Shown here piece after piece: positions 1-7,741 of a stretch of DNA of 64,000 nt. Both the position numbers and the translations under genes were made by a program. The stretch covers positions 1,426,001 through 1,490,000 of the forward strand of contig CAVVYW010000005.1 of assembly GCA_963752605.1 (NCBI GenBank). Reading direction: 5' to 3'. The notes beneath the pieces are model-generated. The model worked only from the letters and a program-made list of their open reading frames with translations, searched no databases and was not told where the DNA came from. Within the stretch, counting starts at the first letter, position 1. Every line of letters starts with the position of its first letter. Origin of the DNA: CAVVYW01 sp963752605. GTDB taxonomy: Bacteria; Actinomycetota; Thermoleophilia; Solirubrobacterales; 70-9.

Positions 1-234
1 GTCAAGGCGCGCGATCCGGTGCTCGGTGTCGCGCCGGACGACCTCGACCAGCAGGGCCTCCTTGGTGCCGAAGTAATAGTGGAGGAGTCCCCGGCTGACG
101 CCGGCCTCGCGGGCGACGTGCTCGAAGGTCGAACCGGAGATTCCGCGGCGGGCCACGCTCGAACGCATCGCCTCCACGATCCGCGTCGCCTTCTCGCCGC
201 TCAGCTGCTCCTTGGTCTTCTGTGCCGCCTCCAT
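1..234 (-). CDS. TetR/AcrR family transcriptional regulator (C-terminal part beyond window)
   Basis: The first 78 residues of a TetR-type repressor are visible; the rest lies outside the window. The helix-turn-helix reads GSTFEHVAREAGVSRGLLHY followed by YFGTKEALL, the classic TetR DNA-binding signature. The ATG at 234 is the chosen start. A TAGACT box lies 11 nt upstream of it. The ligand domain is missing, so the target cannot be inferred. It stands 28 bp downstream of a metallo-hydrolase gene on the same strand and may be co-transcribed with it. Confidence 0.85.
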   Translation of the reverse strand, partial: MEAAQKTKEQLSGEKATRIVEAMRSSVARRGISGSTFEHVAREAGVSRGLLHYYFGTKEALLVEVVRRDTEHRIARLD

Positions 235-262
235 CCCGGGGTCGGAGTCTAGGGCGCTTCCC

Positions 263-964
263 CTAGCCGAGCTTGACCGGCGGGTTGTGCCCGGGGATGA
301 CCACGGCCGGCTCGAGGTCACGGATCTTCCGCCACTGCGCCAGCAGCTCGTCGCGCTCCGGGCCGAAGTCCTCGGGGAGGTCCATCTGGTCGAAGTACTC
401 GGGCAGGGGCCCGACGCAGTCGGAGGCGATCGCGACCAGGCCATCGTCCGTATCGACCAGCAGCGTGATCAGGCCGTCCGAATGGCCGGGTGTCCGGATC
501 CAGCGCAGGCCGGGCTCGATCTCGCCCTCCTCTCCGTCCAGCACCTCGAGGTTGGCGTTCTCGAGCTGGCCGGCGACGATCTGGGAGTAGGGGGCCTCGG
601 TCTCGAGCTTGTGGACGTAGGTCCGCCGCATCGGCCAGGCCGCCATCCCCTCCGCGTGGTCGAAGTGGAGATGGGTGAGGATCACGTCCTTCACCTCGTT
701 CGCGTCCACCCCGAGCTGCTGAAGGGCACCGATCACCGGGCCGCCCTGCATGATCAGCCCGGGATCGACCAGGTAGTCCCGCTCGCCGCGAATCAGCAGG
801 GTGTTGGGGAACGCCACCATGCCGACCGTCTTCCCCTCATCCTGCAGCTGCTTGTAGCGCTCGAATCCCTCGGCCGAGTCCTTGATCGAAGCAGGCTCGG
901 CCTCACCGCTCTCGACGGCGAAGACGTACCGCTGTGCAGGGACGAGGATGTGAACGCTCGCCAT
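263..964 (-). CDS. MBL-fold metallo-hydrolase
   Basis: A 233-residue metallo-beta-lactamase-fold protein. The metal motif HLHFDH lies near residue 100, further ligands are the His of TPGHSDG and the Asp of ASDCVG, and the C-terminal PGH motif is present. These are the usual two-zinc site residues of the glyoxalase II/lactonase-like superfamily. The N-terminus and spacing resemble quorum-quenching lactonase-like or generic hydrolase members, and the substrate cannot be told. There is no signal peptide, so it is likely cytoplasmic. A TAGGGT box lies 9 nt before the ATG. Confidence 0.85.
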   Translation of the reverse strand: MASVHILVPAQRYVFAVESGEAEPASIKDSAEGFERYKQLQDEGKTVGMVAFPNTLLIRGERDYLVDPGLIMQGGPVIGALQQLGVDANEVKDVILTHLHFDHAEGMAAWPMRRTYVHKLETEAPYSQIVAGQLENANLEVLDGEEGEIEPGLRWIRTPGHSDGLITLLVDTDDGLVAIASDCVGPLPEYFDQMDLPEDFGPERDELLAQWRKIRDLEPAVVIPGHNPPVKLG

Positions 965-996
965 GGGCGCTGGACCCTAGCCAAGCCGGAGAACGA

Positions 997-1023
997 GAGA
1001 GGGCGCCGTTTCGGCGCCCTCTC
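997..1023 (-). terminator. Strong hairpin, probable terminator of the 1055..1507 gene
   Basis: A perfect 12-bp stem (GAGAGGGCGCCG paired with CGGCGCCCTCTC) with a TTT loop. It lies 32 bp past the stop of the minus-strand gene that ends at 1055. Only a short pyrimidine-rich tail follows on that strand, so it may be Rho-independent without a true U tract. Confidence 0.6.
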
Positions 1024-1054
1024 GATAATCCGTTGTGGCGGTGTCGCACGAGCG

Positions 1055-1507
1055 TCAGGTCGTCGGGACGCTCTCGCTCTCCGTCTGCGGAGTGGTCGTC
1101 GAGGTGTACTCGAACTCCTCCTCGGCTCCGAACAGCTTGTCCAGCACGGCGTTGCGGGCGTCCTCGCTGAGTATGAGGATCAGCGCAGCGCCGATGATGC
1201 CCACCAGCAGGGCCTTGCCGAGACTGAAACCGCCGCCCTTCCGCCGCTTGCCGCGCAGCTGCTGCGAGGCGTCGCGGAGGGACTCCGCGGCGACCTGCAG
1301 GTCGCGATGGACCTTCTTGTCGTCCATCAGCGACGTCGCGGGCCCCTTGCCGTTCGACATGCGCGCGTACGCATCCTTGGCCGCCTCGAAGGCGACGCGG
1401 ATGTTCTGGCGAAGCTCCTCGTCCTCGAGCAGCCGCCGCACGTAGGGGTTGGAGGCGACCGACCGTGCGGCGTCACCAGCCTTCGCGCTTCTATTGCTTG
1501 CGCCCAT
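1055..1507 (-). CDS. Small single-pass membrane protein of unknown function
   Basis: About 150 residues. The N-terminal half is helical and charged (MGASNRSAKAGDAARS, then RRLLEDEELRQNIRVAFEAA). One clear membrane segment, FSLGKALLVGIIGAALILIL, lies near residue 105, followed by an acidic Ser/Thr-rich tail. The ATG at 1507 is preferred over an in-frame TTG 12 nt upstream because an AGGAG ribosome binding site stands 5 nt before it. The helical part with a single membrane helix resembles small actinobacterial envelope proteins. I do not recognise a named family. Confidence 0.75.
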   Translation of the reverse strand: MGASNRSAKAGDAARSVASNPYVRRLLEDEELRQNIRVAFEAAKDAYARMSNGKGPATSLMDDKKVHRDLQVAAESLRDASQQLRGKRRKGGGFSLGKALLVGIIGAALILILSEDARNAVLDKLFGAEEEFEYTSTTTPQTESESVPTT

Positions 1508-1561
1508 GGGTCTCCTCAAGTTGTTTCCAGGGTGCTTCCAGGAGGTTATACCCGAAGCCGC

Positions 1562-3968
1562 CTACGCCGCCGCTTTGGCCTTTTCGAGCGAGATGGCCAA
1601 CGCCTGCCCTATCTCCTCGACGTAGTGGAACTGAAGGTCCTTGCGCTCCCCCTCGGGAATCTCATCGACGTCGCCCTCGTTGCGGTCGGGGACGATGATC
1701 TCCTTGATCCCCGCGCGCTGGGCGGCGAGGGACTTCTCCTTGAGGCCGCCGATCGGCAGCACCTGGCCGCTGAGGGTGATCTCCCCGGTCATCGCGACGT
1801 CGTTGCGCACGGGCGTGCCGCTCACCAGAGAGGCGAGCGCGGTCACCATCGCCAGCCCGGCCGAGGGGCCGTCCTTGGGGACGGCGCCGGAGGGGACGTG
1901 GACGTGGATGTCGTGTTTGGCGAACCAGTCGTCCGCGAGGTCGGATGCGAGCTCGTCCACATGGCGGCGGACGTATGAGAGCGCCGCCTCCGCCGACTCG
2001 CGCATCACGTCGCCCAGCTGGCCGGTGATGGTGAGCTTCCCGGAGCCCGGGACGGAGGTCGCCTCGATGAACAGGACCTCGCCGCCGACCGGCGTCCAGG
2101 CCAGCCCGGTGGCGACGCCCGGGTCCTTCGTGCGGCGGCGCTGCTCCGCGAAGAACTTCTGCTTGCCGAGCAGCTCGCGGGCCCGCTTGGCGGAGATCCT
2201 CGTCTTGCCCTCGATCTTGCCCTCCGCAACCTCGCGGGCGATCTTGCGGGCGACGGTGCCGATGGTTCGCTCCAGGTTTCGGACGCCGGCCTCGCGCGTG
2301 TGCTCCTCGGTGATCGCGACGATCGCGGGGTCGGCGAACTCGATCTGGGAGGGCTTGAGGCCGTTCTCCTTCAGCTGGCGCGGCACCAGATACTTCTTGG
2401 CGATGTGCAGCTTCTCGTCGACCGTGTAGCCCGCGAGCTGGATGACCTCCATCCGGTCCTGGAGGGGGATCGGGACGGTGTCGAGGATGTTCGCCGTCGC
2501 GATGAAGATCACGTCGGAGAGGTCGAAGGGGATGTCGAGGTAGTGGTCGCGGAAGCTGTCGTTTTGCGCAGGATCCAGGACCTCGAGCATCGCGCTGGCC
2601 GGGTCGCCGCGGAAGTCCGCGCCCATCTTGTCGATCTCGTCGATCATGAAGACGGGGTTGCGGGTGTCCGCGTCGCGGAGGGCTCGGATGATGGTCCCCG
2701 GCATCGCGCCGACGTAGGTGCGGCGGTGGCCCCGGATCTCGGCCTCGTCGCGGACGCCGCCGACCGAGATGCGCTCGAACTCGCGGCCCAGGGCGCGCGC
2801 GATCGACTTGCCGAGGCTGGTCTTGCCGACGCCGGGCGGGCCGACGAAGCAGAGGATCGGGCCGGGCGACTCGGGGTTGAGCTTGCGCACCGCGAGGTAC
2901 TCGAGGATGCGGTCCTTGACCTTCTCCAGGTCGTAGTGGTCCTCGTCAAGCACCTCCCTGGCGTGCTCGATGTCGAGGTTGTCCTCGGTCTCCTTGTCCC
3001 AGGGCAGGTCGACCAGCCACTCCAGGTAGGTGCGGATCACGCCGTACTCGGCGGCGATCGGCGGCAGCTTCTCCAGCCGTGACAGCTCGCGCTCGGCGGC
3101 CTTGCCCGCCTCCTCGGGAAGGTTGGCCTCCTCGATCCGCTGGCGGAGCTCGCTCAGCTCGGCCTGCTGCTCGTCCCCCTCCCCGAGCTCGTCCTGGATC
3201 GCCTTCATCTGCTGGCGCAGGAAGTACTCGCGCTGGCCCTTGTCGATCTCGGACTCGACCTGCGACTGGATCTTGGAGCCGAGTCTCACGACCTCCAGCT
3301 CGCGGGTGAGGATCTCGCTGAGCCGGCGCAGCCGCTTGGCGACTTCGACCTCCTCGAGCAGCTCCTGCTTCTCCTCCGTCGGGATCCGCAGGGCGCCCGC
3401 GATCAGGTGCGAGAGGGCCGAGGGCTCATCCAGGTTGGTGACTGCGAGCTGCAGCTCCTCCGGCAGGTAGGGGATCGGCCTCGATGATCTCGCTGAAGGT
3501 GTTCTGGACGTTGCGGGTGAGCGCCTCGAGCTCGGGCGAGGGCTCGAGCACCTCGGGCATCGCCTCGATCCGCGCCACCAGGTAGGGCTCCTCGGAGACG
3601 AAGTCGACGATCCTGATCCGCTCGCCGCCCTGCACGAGGATCCGCAGGGTTCCGTCGGGGACCTTCATCATCCGCGCGACCGTCCCGGCCACCCCGACTC
3701 GGAAGAGATCGTCGGGACCCGGCGTGTCGTTCTCGGGGTCCTTGGAGCCGACCATCGCCAGCATCCGGTTGCCGGAGAGGACGTCGTTGACGAGCTTGAT
3801 CGACCGCTCCTGCCCGACGGCGAGCGGCGTCAGGGTGTCGGGGAAGGTGACGGTCTCGCGCAGCGGGAGGACGGGCAGCGCGTCGGGAAGGGGCTCGTCC
3901 TGACGGACGGCATCCTCGAGGTCCGGTATTTCGACGACCTCCAACTCGGGTGTCTCGACTTCGGCCAT
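1562..3968 (-). CDS. lon: ATP-dependent protease Lon (interrupted by one +1 frameshift near 3468..3482)
   Basis: Lon degrades misfolded and regulatory proteins in the cytoplasm. The N-terminal substrate-binding domain (PVLPLRETVTFP, then QNTFSEIIEA) is encoded from 3968 to about 3476. The rest (PYLPEELQ, the AAA+ domain with Walker A GPPGVGKTSLGKS and Walker B FMIDEIDKMG, and the peptidase Ser in PKDGPSAGLA with the Lys in GGLKEKSLA) continues one frame over. The total, 2407 nt, is 3n+1, so removing one base (for example from the GGGG run at 3470-3473) gives an intact 801-residue Lon of normal length. The ATG at 3968 has GGAGGAAGG upstream. It lies downstream of an Hsp20 gene, a fitting heat-shock pair. 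Confidence 0.9.
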
Positions 3969-4000
3969 GTCCAAGGGGCCTTCCTCCGCTTCGCGGTGCA

Positions 4001-4459
4001 CTACTCGGCGCGTCGCTCGATCGGGACCTGCCGGGCGGCCTCCTCGATCCGGACCGGCAGCTCGACGCGCAGGATCCCGTCCTCGTAGGTCGCCTGGGCC
4101 TGGTCGGCATCCACGTCGACCGACAGCTCGACGATCCGGCGGAAGGGCCCGGAGGGAAGCTCGACCTGCTGATAGGTGCGTCCCTCGGTATCCCGTACCG
4201 GCCGCTCGCCGCTGATCACCAGGGCTCGGCCCTGCACCTCGAGGTTGACCGCCTCGAGCTCGATCCCAGGCAGCTCGACCTTGACGATCGCGCGCTCCGG
4301 CGCGTTCTCGCCGCAGTAGTAGACGTCCACGCGAGGCACGAAGGCGATCGCCTTGCGGGGTGTCTGGTAGCCGGCCTGGTCCCAGAAATCGCCCAGAAGC
4401 TCATCCATCTCCCGGCGCATGCGGGCGAAGTCTGCGAAGGGGTCTCGTTGCCTCGTCAT
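4001..4459 (-). CDS. Hsp20/alpha-crystallin family small heat-shock protein
   Basis: A holdase chaperone of 152 residues. The alpha-crystallin domain spans roughly residues 35-140 and includes VKVELPGIELEAVNLEVQ and the hallmark GILRVELPVR near the C-terminus, where the family has the GxLxxxxP strand. Start ATG at 4459, with a TACCCT -10-like box 8 nt upstream and no ribosome binding site, which suggests a leaderless message. The stop is 33 bp from the lon start, so both are probably co-transcribed for protein quality control. Confidence 0.9.
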   Translation of the reverse strand: MTRQRDPFADFARMRREMDELLGDFWDQAGYQTPRKAIAFVPRVDVYYCGENAPERAIVKVELPGIELEAVNLEVQGRALVISGERPVRDTEGRTYQQVELPSGPFRRIVELSVDVDADQAQATYEDGILRVELPVRIEEAARQVPIERRAE

Positions 4460-4467
4460 CGAAAGGA

Positions 4468-4473
4468 AGGGTA
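4468..4473 (-). promoter_or_regulatory. TACCCT -10 box of hsp20 (leaderless type)
   Basis: A TANNNT hexamer lies 8 nt before the hsp20 ATG. No Shine-Dalgarno sequence precedes that ATG. Confidence 0.45.
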
Positions 4474-4482
4474 GCCCGGTGG

Positions 4483-5271
4483 CTAAACGTCGTAGGTGGC
4501 GCCCTCGCGCGCGACCTCGACGGCGCCCCCGAATCCGCGCTCGGCCTCCTCGCGGGCCCACTCGTCGCCGAGCTCGTCGGAGATGTGGGTGATCACCACG
4601 CGCTTCGCGCCGGCCCGCTTGGCGTGATCGCCCGCCTCCTCGGGGGTGAGGTGGCCGCGGACGCCGGTGCGCTCCGGGCGCGGGAGTGTCGCCTCGACGA
4701 GCATCAGGTCCGCGTCCCTGGCGATCTCGACGAGTTCGTCCCCCGGCCGCGTGTCGGCGCTATAGCTGAGCTTGGAGCCGTCCTCGCTCAGGTTGACGGC
4801 GAAGGTGTCAATGAAGTGCGGCACCGGGTGAAAGCTGGCGCGGATGTCATCGACCTCGACGCTGGCGTCGGGCTCGTACTCCTCGAGCCGGAAGGCGCTC
4901 TCGATCAGGTCGTCATTGCCCCAGGCGCTGGTCACCTGGCGGAAGACCTCAGCGGCGCCGGGCGGCGCGATCAGCCGGGGCCGGGCCGGCGAGTCCGTGC
5001 CGGGCCACGTATGGACGGGCACCGGTTGCTGCTTGGGGGCGTAGATCAGCGCGTATGAGTAGGGGACCAGGTCGAGCCAGTGGTCCGCGTGCAGGTGGGA
5101 GAGGATCACGGCGTCGAGGTCGACGTAGTCGAGTCGCTCGCGCAGCTTCCCGAAGACGCCGTTCCCGCAGTCCAGCAGGACGTTCGTCTCCCCAGCCTGG
5201 ATCAGATAGCCGCTGCACGCGCCCCCGGCGTCCTGCCACGAGGGCGACTTGCCGAGCACCGTGATTCTCAA
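4483..5271 (-). CDS. MBL-fold metallo-hydrolase, ribonuclease Z-like
   Basis: 262 residues starting with MRITVLG, the usual first strand of the RNase Z/phosphodiesterase-like MBL group. The metal motif is SHLHADHWLDL near residue 60. Other ligands are His in PVPHFID, Asp in SADTRPGDEL and His in ITHIS. The start is a TTG at 5271, chosen because MRITVLG is the conserved family start. It may be a cyclic-nucleotide phosphodiesterase or an orphan hydrolase rather than a true tRNA-processing enzyme. Confidence 0.85.
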   Translation of the reverse strand: MRITVLGKSPSWQDAGGACSGYLIQAGETNVLLDCGNGVFGKLRERLDYVDLDAVILSHLHADHWLDLVPYSYALIYAPKQQPVPVHTWPGTDSPARPRLIAPPGAAEVFRQVTSAWGNDDLIESAFRLEEYEPDASVEVDDIRASFHPVPHFIDTFAVNLSEDGSKLSYSADTRPGDELVEIARDADLMLVEATLPRPERTGVRGHLTPEEAGDHAKRAGAKRVVITHISDELGDEWAREEAERGFGGAVEVAREGATYDV

Positions 5272-5334
5272 GAGGTGAGCCTCATCGCATGCCCCGCGGG
5301 GACTCTAGAGGAGCGGGCTATGCGTGCTTGCAGC

Positions 5335-5544
5335 CTAAGCGGCGGTCTGCTGGAGCTCCGGGGCGGCGGCGTCGCGCCCCGCACGGGTCAGCAGTGAGGG
5401 CTGCCGCGGGGGAACCAGTCCGTCCGGCGTGTCGGGGCGGAAGGTCGGGCACGGCTCGTCGAGGCCGAGCGCACAGAGGTTCCGGCGGTGGAAGAAGCAG
5501 TCGTCGCATGAGGCAGCAGCATTCCGTGACCGTGTCTCGGCCAA
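5335..5544 (-). CDS. Small four-cysteine protein of unknown function
   Basis: About 69 residues from a TTG at 5544 (GAAGGAAGGGGG lies upstream). The core CDDCFFHRRNLCALGLDEPC holds four cysteines arranged as C-x2-C-x8-C-x8-C, followed by PTFRP. This could bind zinc or an iron-sulfur cluster. The Cys spacing and the PTFRP ending look like a conserved small family, but I cannot name it. The C-terminal half is low complexity. Confidence 0.55.
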   Translation of the reverse strand: MAETRSRNAAASCDDCFFHRRNLCALGLDEPCPTFRPDTPDGLVPPRQPSLLTRAGRDAAAPELQQTAA

Positions 5545-5752
5545 TTTCCAGCCCCCTTCCTTCCTCTCTCGGGTTCTCCGTTCCCTAAGCCCCTGATGTT
5601 TCTGGAGCCGATGTGAACGCCTGGTCATAATGCCACGCCTGACGACGCCCGTTTTGTGCGTTGCCGCAAATGGCGCTTTTCAAAAATAAGGCTCTTCTCA
5701 CATCTCCCGCTAGGACCGTAGAACCGAGGGCCGTCGCTAGACTTTTTTCGCC

Positions 5753-6409
5753 GTGGCCCACGAGCCAACAGCCCGCCTCTCGTCCTCCCCGCCGATGTTC
5801 GAGAGCCGCTTTCTCGACTTCTTCTCCCGGGTCCACCCCGCCATCCCGGCGATCGTCTTCGTCCCGGTGGTGGTCGGCGGCGTCTGGCTCGGGATCGACC
5901 GGGGCCTGGGCGCTCTCTCGGCCGTCCTGCTCGTCCTGGCCGGCCTCTTCATCTGGACGCTCACCGAGTACTGGCTGCACCGGCTCGTCTTCCACTGGCA
6001 GCCGAAGTTCCGGGGCGGCGACCGTCTCCACTTCATCATCCACGGCGTCCATCACGATCACCCGAACGACGCGATGCGGCTCGTGATGCCGCCGGCGGTC
6101 AGCATCCCGCTCTCGGCGCTCTTCCTCGGCCTCTACGTGCTGGTCTTCGGGACCCCGGAGGCGTTCCCCGCCTTCTCGGGCTTCATCGCCGGCTACCTGC
6201 TCTACGACTACACCCACTACCACCTCCATCACCACACGCCGAAGACCGACCTCGGCAAGCGGCTGCGCGAGCAGCACATGCGCCATCACTTCCAGGACCA
6301 CCGCTACGGCTTCGGCGTTTCGTCGCCGATGTGGGACGCCGTCTTCCGGACGCTGCCGAGGCTCAGGCGATCGGGTTCGGCGGATCCCGCCCCTCGAGCG
6401 CGGCAATAA
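5753..6409 (+). CDS. Fatty acid hydroxylase-type membrane di-iron enzyme
   Basis: 218 residues with four hydrophobic segments and the eight-histidine pattern of the sterol desaturase/fatty acid hydroxylase superfamily: HRLVFH, HGVHHDH, HYHLHHH and HMRHHF. It resembles fatty acid 2-hydroxylases, which hydroxylate acyl chains of membrane lipids at a di-iron centre facing the cytoplasm. The start is a GTG at 5753, with a TAGACT box 9 nt upstream. The 3' end overlaps the convergent 2-hydroxyacid dehydrogenase gene by 47 bp. Confidence 0.85.
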   Translation: MAHEPTARLSSSPPMFESRFLDFFSRVHPAIPAIVFVPVVVGGVWLGIDRGLGALSAVLLVLAGLFIWTLTEYWLHRLVFHWQPKFRGGDRLHFIIHGVHHDHPNDAMRLVMPPAVSIPLSALFLGLYVLVFGTPEAFPAFSGFIAGYLLYDYTHYHLHHHTPKTDLGKRLREQHMRHHFQDHRYGFGVSSPMWDAVFRTLPRLRRSGSADPAPRARQ

Positions 6410-7325
6410 CGTTTTCCGCGGCCGTTCGGGCCATGGCGTCTCGGGCCTTGACCGTCGCCGAGCCGATGTGCGGCAGCAGTACGCAGCGCGGCGCCTCGAG
6501 CAGCGCCTGGGGCACGTCCGGCTCGTGCTCGTAGACGTCGAGGCCCGCCGCGCCGAGCGCGCCTGAGGAGAGCGCCGCCGCCAGCGCCTCGGAGTCCACC
6601 AGCGGTCCTCGTGAGGTGTTGACCAGCACCCCCTGAGGACCAAGCAACTCCAGCTCGCGGGCGCCGATCATCCGCTGCGTCTCCGGGGCGGATGGCGCGT
6701 GCAGGCTGACCACGTCAGCCGCCTCCAGCAGCTCCTCCAGCCCGAGCATCCGGGCGCCCAGCTCCCGCTCGGCGTCCGGCTTCGGACCCCGGGCGGTGTA
6801 GACCAAGTCCGCTCCCATGCCCCGCACCAGCTCGGCGTAGCGCCGGCCGATTCTGCCCAGCCCGACCACCCCCACCGTCGCTCGCCGGAGCTCGAGGCCG
6901 CGGTGGGCGGCCGGGTCCCAGCCGCGCCAGCGGCCCTCCCGCAGGTCGCGCTCGGCATCGCTCATCCGCCTCGCTGCCGCCAGCGTCAGCGCCAGGGCCA
7001 GCTCGGCGGTCGCCTCGGTGAGGACGCCGGGGGTGTTGGTGGCGACGACGCCGCGCTCGGAGCACGCTTTCAGGTCGATGTTGTCGTGGCCAACCGCGAA
7101 GTTGGCGACGATCTTCAGCCCATCGCCGGCCGCGTCGAGCACTTCGCCGTCCACCGGAACGCTCGGGTCGGCGACCAGCGCCGCGGCGCCCGGGACCAGC
7201 TCGAGCAGCTCCTTCCGGGTCACGTCGAGCCCGCCCTCTCGGATCTCAAAGCGCTCCCGCAGCGTATCCCTCCCCGCCGGCAGGAGCATTCGGGCGATCA
7301 CGACCAGTGGACGACTCTTATTCAT
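6363..7325 (-). CDS. D-isomer-specific 2-hydroxyacid dehydrogenase (glyoxylate/hydroxypyruvate reductase-like)
   Basis: 320 residues, usual for the family. The Rossmann nucleotide site is VGVVGLGRIGRRYAELV near residue 150. The catalytic Arg lies in LVNTSRGPLVD, the Glu in YEHEPDVP and the His in LLPHIGSAT. It reduces glyoxylate or hydroxypyruvate to glycolate or glycerate, or a related 2-keto acid, with NAD(P)H. The substrate is inferred from overall similarity only. ATG at 7325 with TAGCGT 8 nt upstream, divergent from the AT-hook protein. Confidence 0.88.
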   Translation of the reverse strand: MNKSRPLVVIARMLLPAGRDTLRERFEIREGGLDVTRKELLELVPGAAALVADPSVPVDGEVLDAAGDGLKIVANFAVGHDNIDLKACSERGVVATNTPGVLTEATAELALALTLAAARRMSDAERDLREGRWRGWDPAAHRGLELRRATVGVVGLGRIGRRYAELVRGMGADLVYTARGPKPDAERELGARMLGLEELLEAADVVSLHAPSAPETQRMIGARELELLGPQGVLVNTSRGPLVDSEALAAALSSGALGAAGLDVYEHEPDVPQALLEAPRCVLLPHIGSATVKARDAMARTAAENVIAALEGRDPPNPIA

Positions 7326-7333
7326 GCGGACGG

Positions 7334-7339
7334 ACGCTA
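7334..7339 (-). promoter_or_regulatory. TAGCGT -10 box of the 2-hydroxyacid dehydrogenase
   Basis: A TANNNT box 8 nt before the ATG at 7325. It lies in the 72-bp divergent region, which also holds the dyad GTTAC-N10-GTAAC (7343-7362). Confidence 0.4.
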
Positions 7340-7397
7340 ACGGTTACAGTGAGGTAAGTAACAGTTAACTTTCGACTAGGGGAAGGGACACGGATAC

Positions 7398-7739
7398 ATG
7401 CCACAGGGAAGTAACACAGTCGACCGGGCGCGGGCGCTGCTGGAGCAGCGGCGCAGCGAGCTTCACGACGAGCTCCGCCAGATCGAGAAGGCAATCAGCG
7501 GACTCGGCGGCCGGCGCGGGCCGGGTCGGCCCCGCGGGTCGGGCGGCAGGCGGCGCCGCCGGCGCGGCGGCCGCTCAGAGCAGGCGGTGAAGCTGATCAA
7601 GCAGAACCCCGGGATCACCGTCTCGGAGCTTGGCAAGAAGATGCGGCTCAAGGCGCCCAACTACCTCTACCGGGTGCTGCCGGAACTGGAGAGGGAGGGG
7701 CGGATCCGCAAGAAGGGGAAGGGCTACCACCCCGGCTGA
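7398..7739 (+). CDS. AT-hook and winged-helix DNA-binding protein
   Basis: 113 residues in three parts: a coiled-coil N-terminus (DRARALLEQRRSELHDELRQ), a Gly/Arg-rich linker with an AT-hook core (GRRGPGRPRG, then RRRRRRGGR), and a C-terminal winged-helix-like domain (NPGITVSELGKKMRLKAPN, then EREGRIRKKGKGYHPG). It is small, basic and probably nucleoid-associated or a local regulator. It stands alone with its own promoter region, divergent from the dehydrogenase. A GGGGAAGGG stretch precedes the start at some distance. Function beyond DNA binding is inference. Confidence 0.75.
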   Translation: MPQGSNTVDRARALLEQRRSELHDELRQIEKAISGLGGRRGPGRPRGSGGRRRRRRGGRSEQAVKLIKQNPGITVSELGKKMRLKAPNYLYRVLPELEREGRIRKKGKGYHPG

Positions 7740-7741
7740 GG

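Noticed and set aside
212..1978. A 588-codon plus-strand open frame over the metallo-hydrolase and lon
   Set aside because: It is antisense to well-conserved proteins. Long antisense frames are expected at this GC content, and its translation is low complexity.
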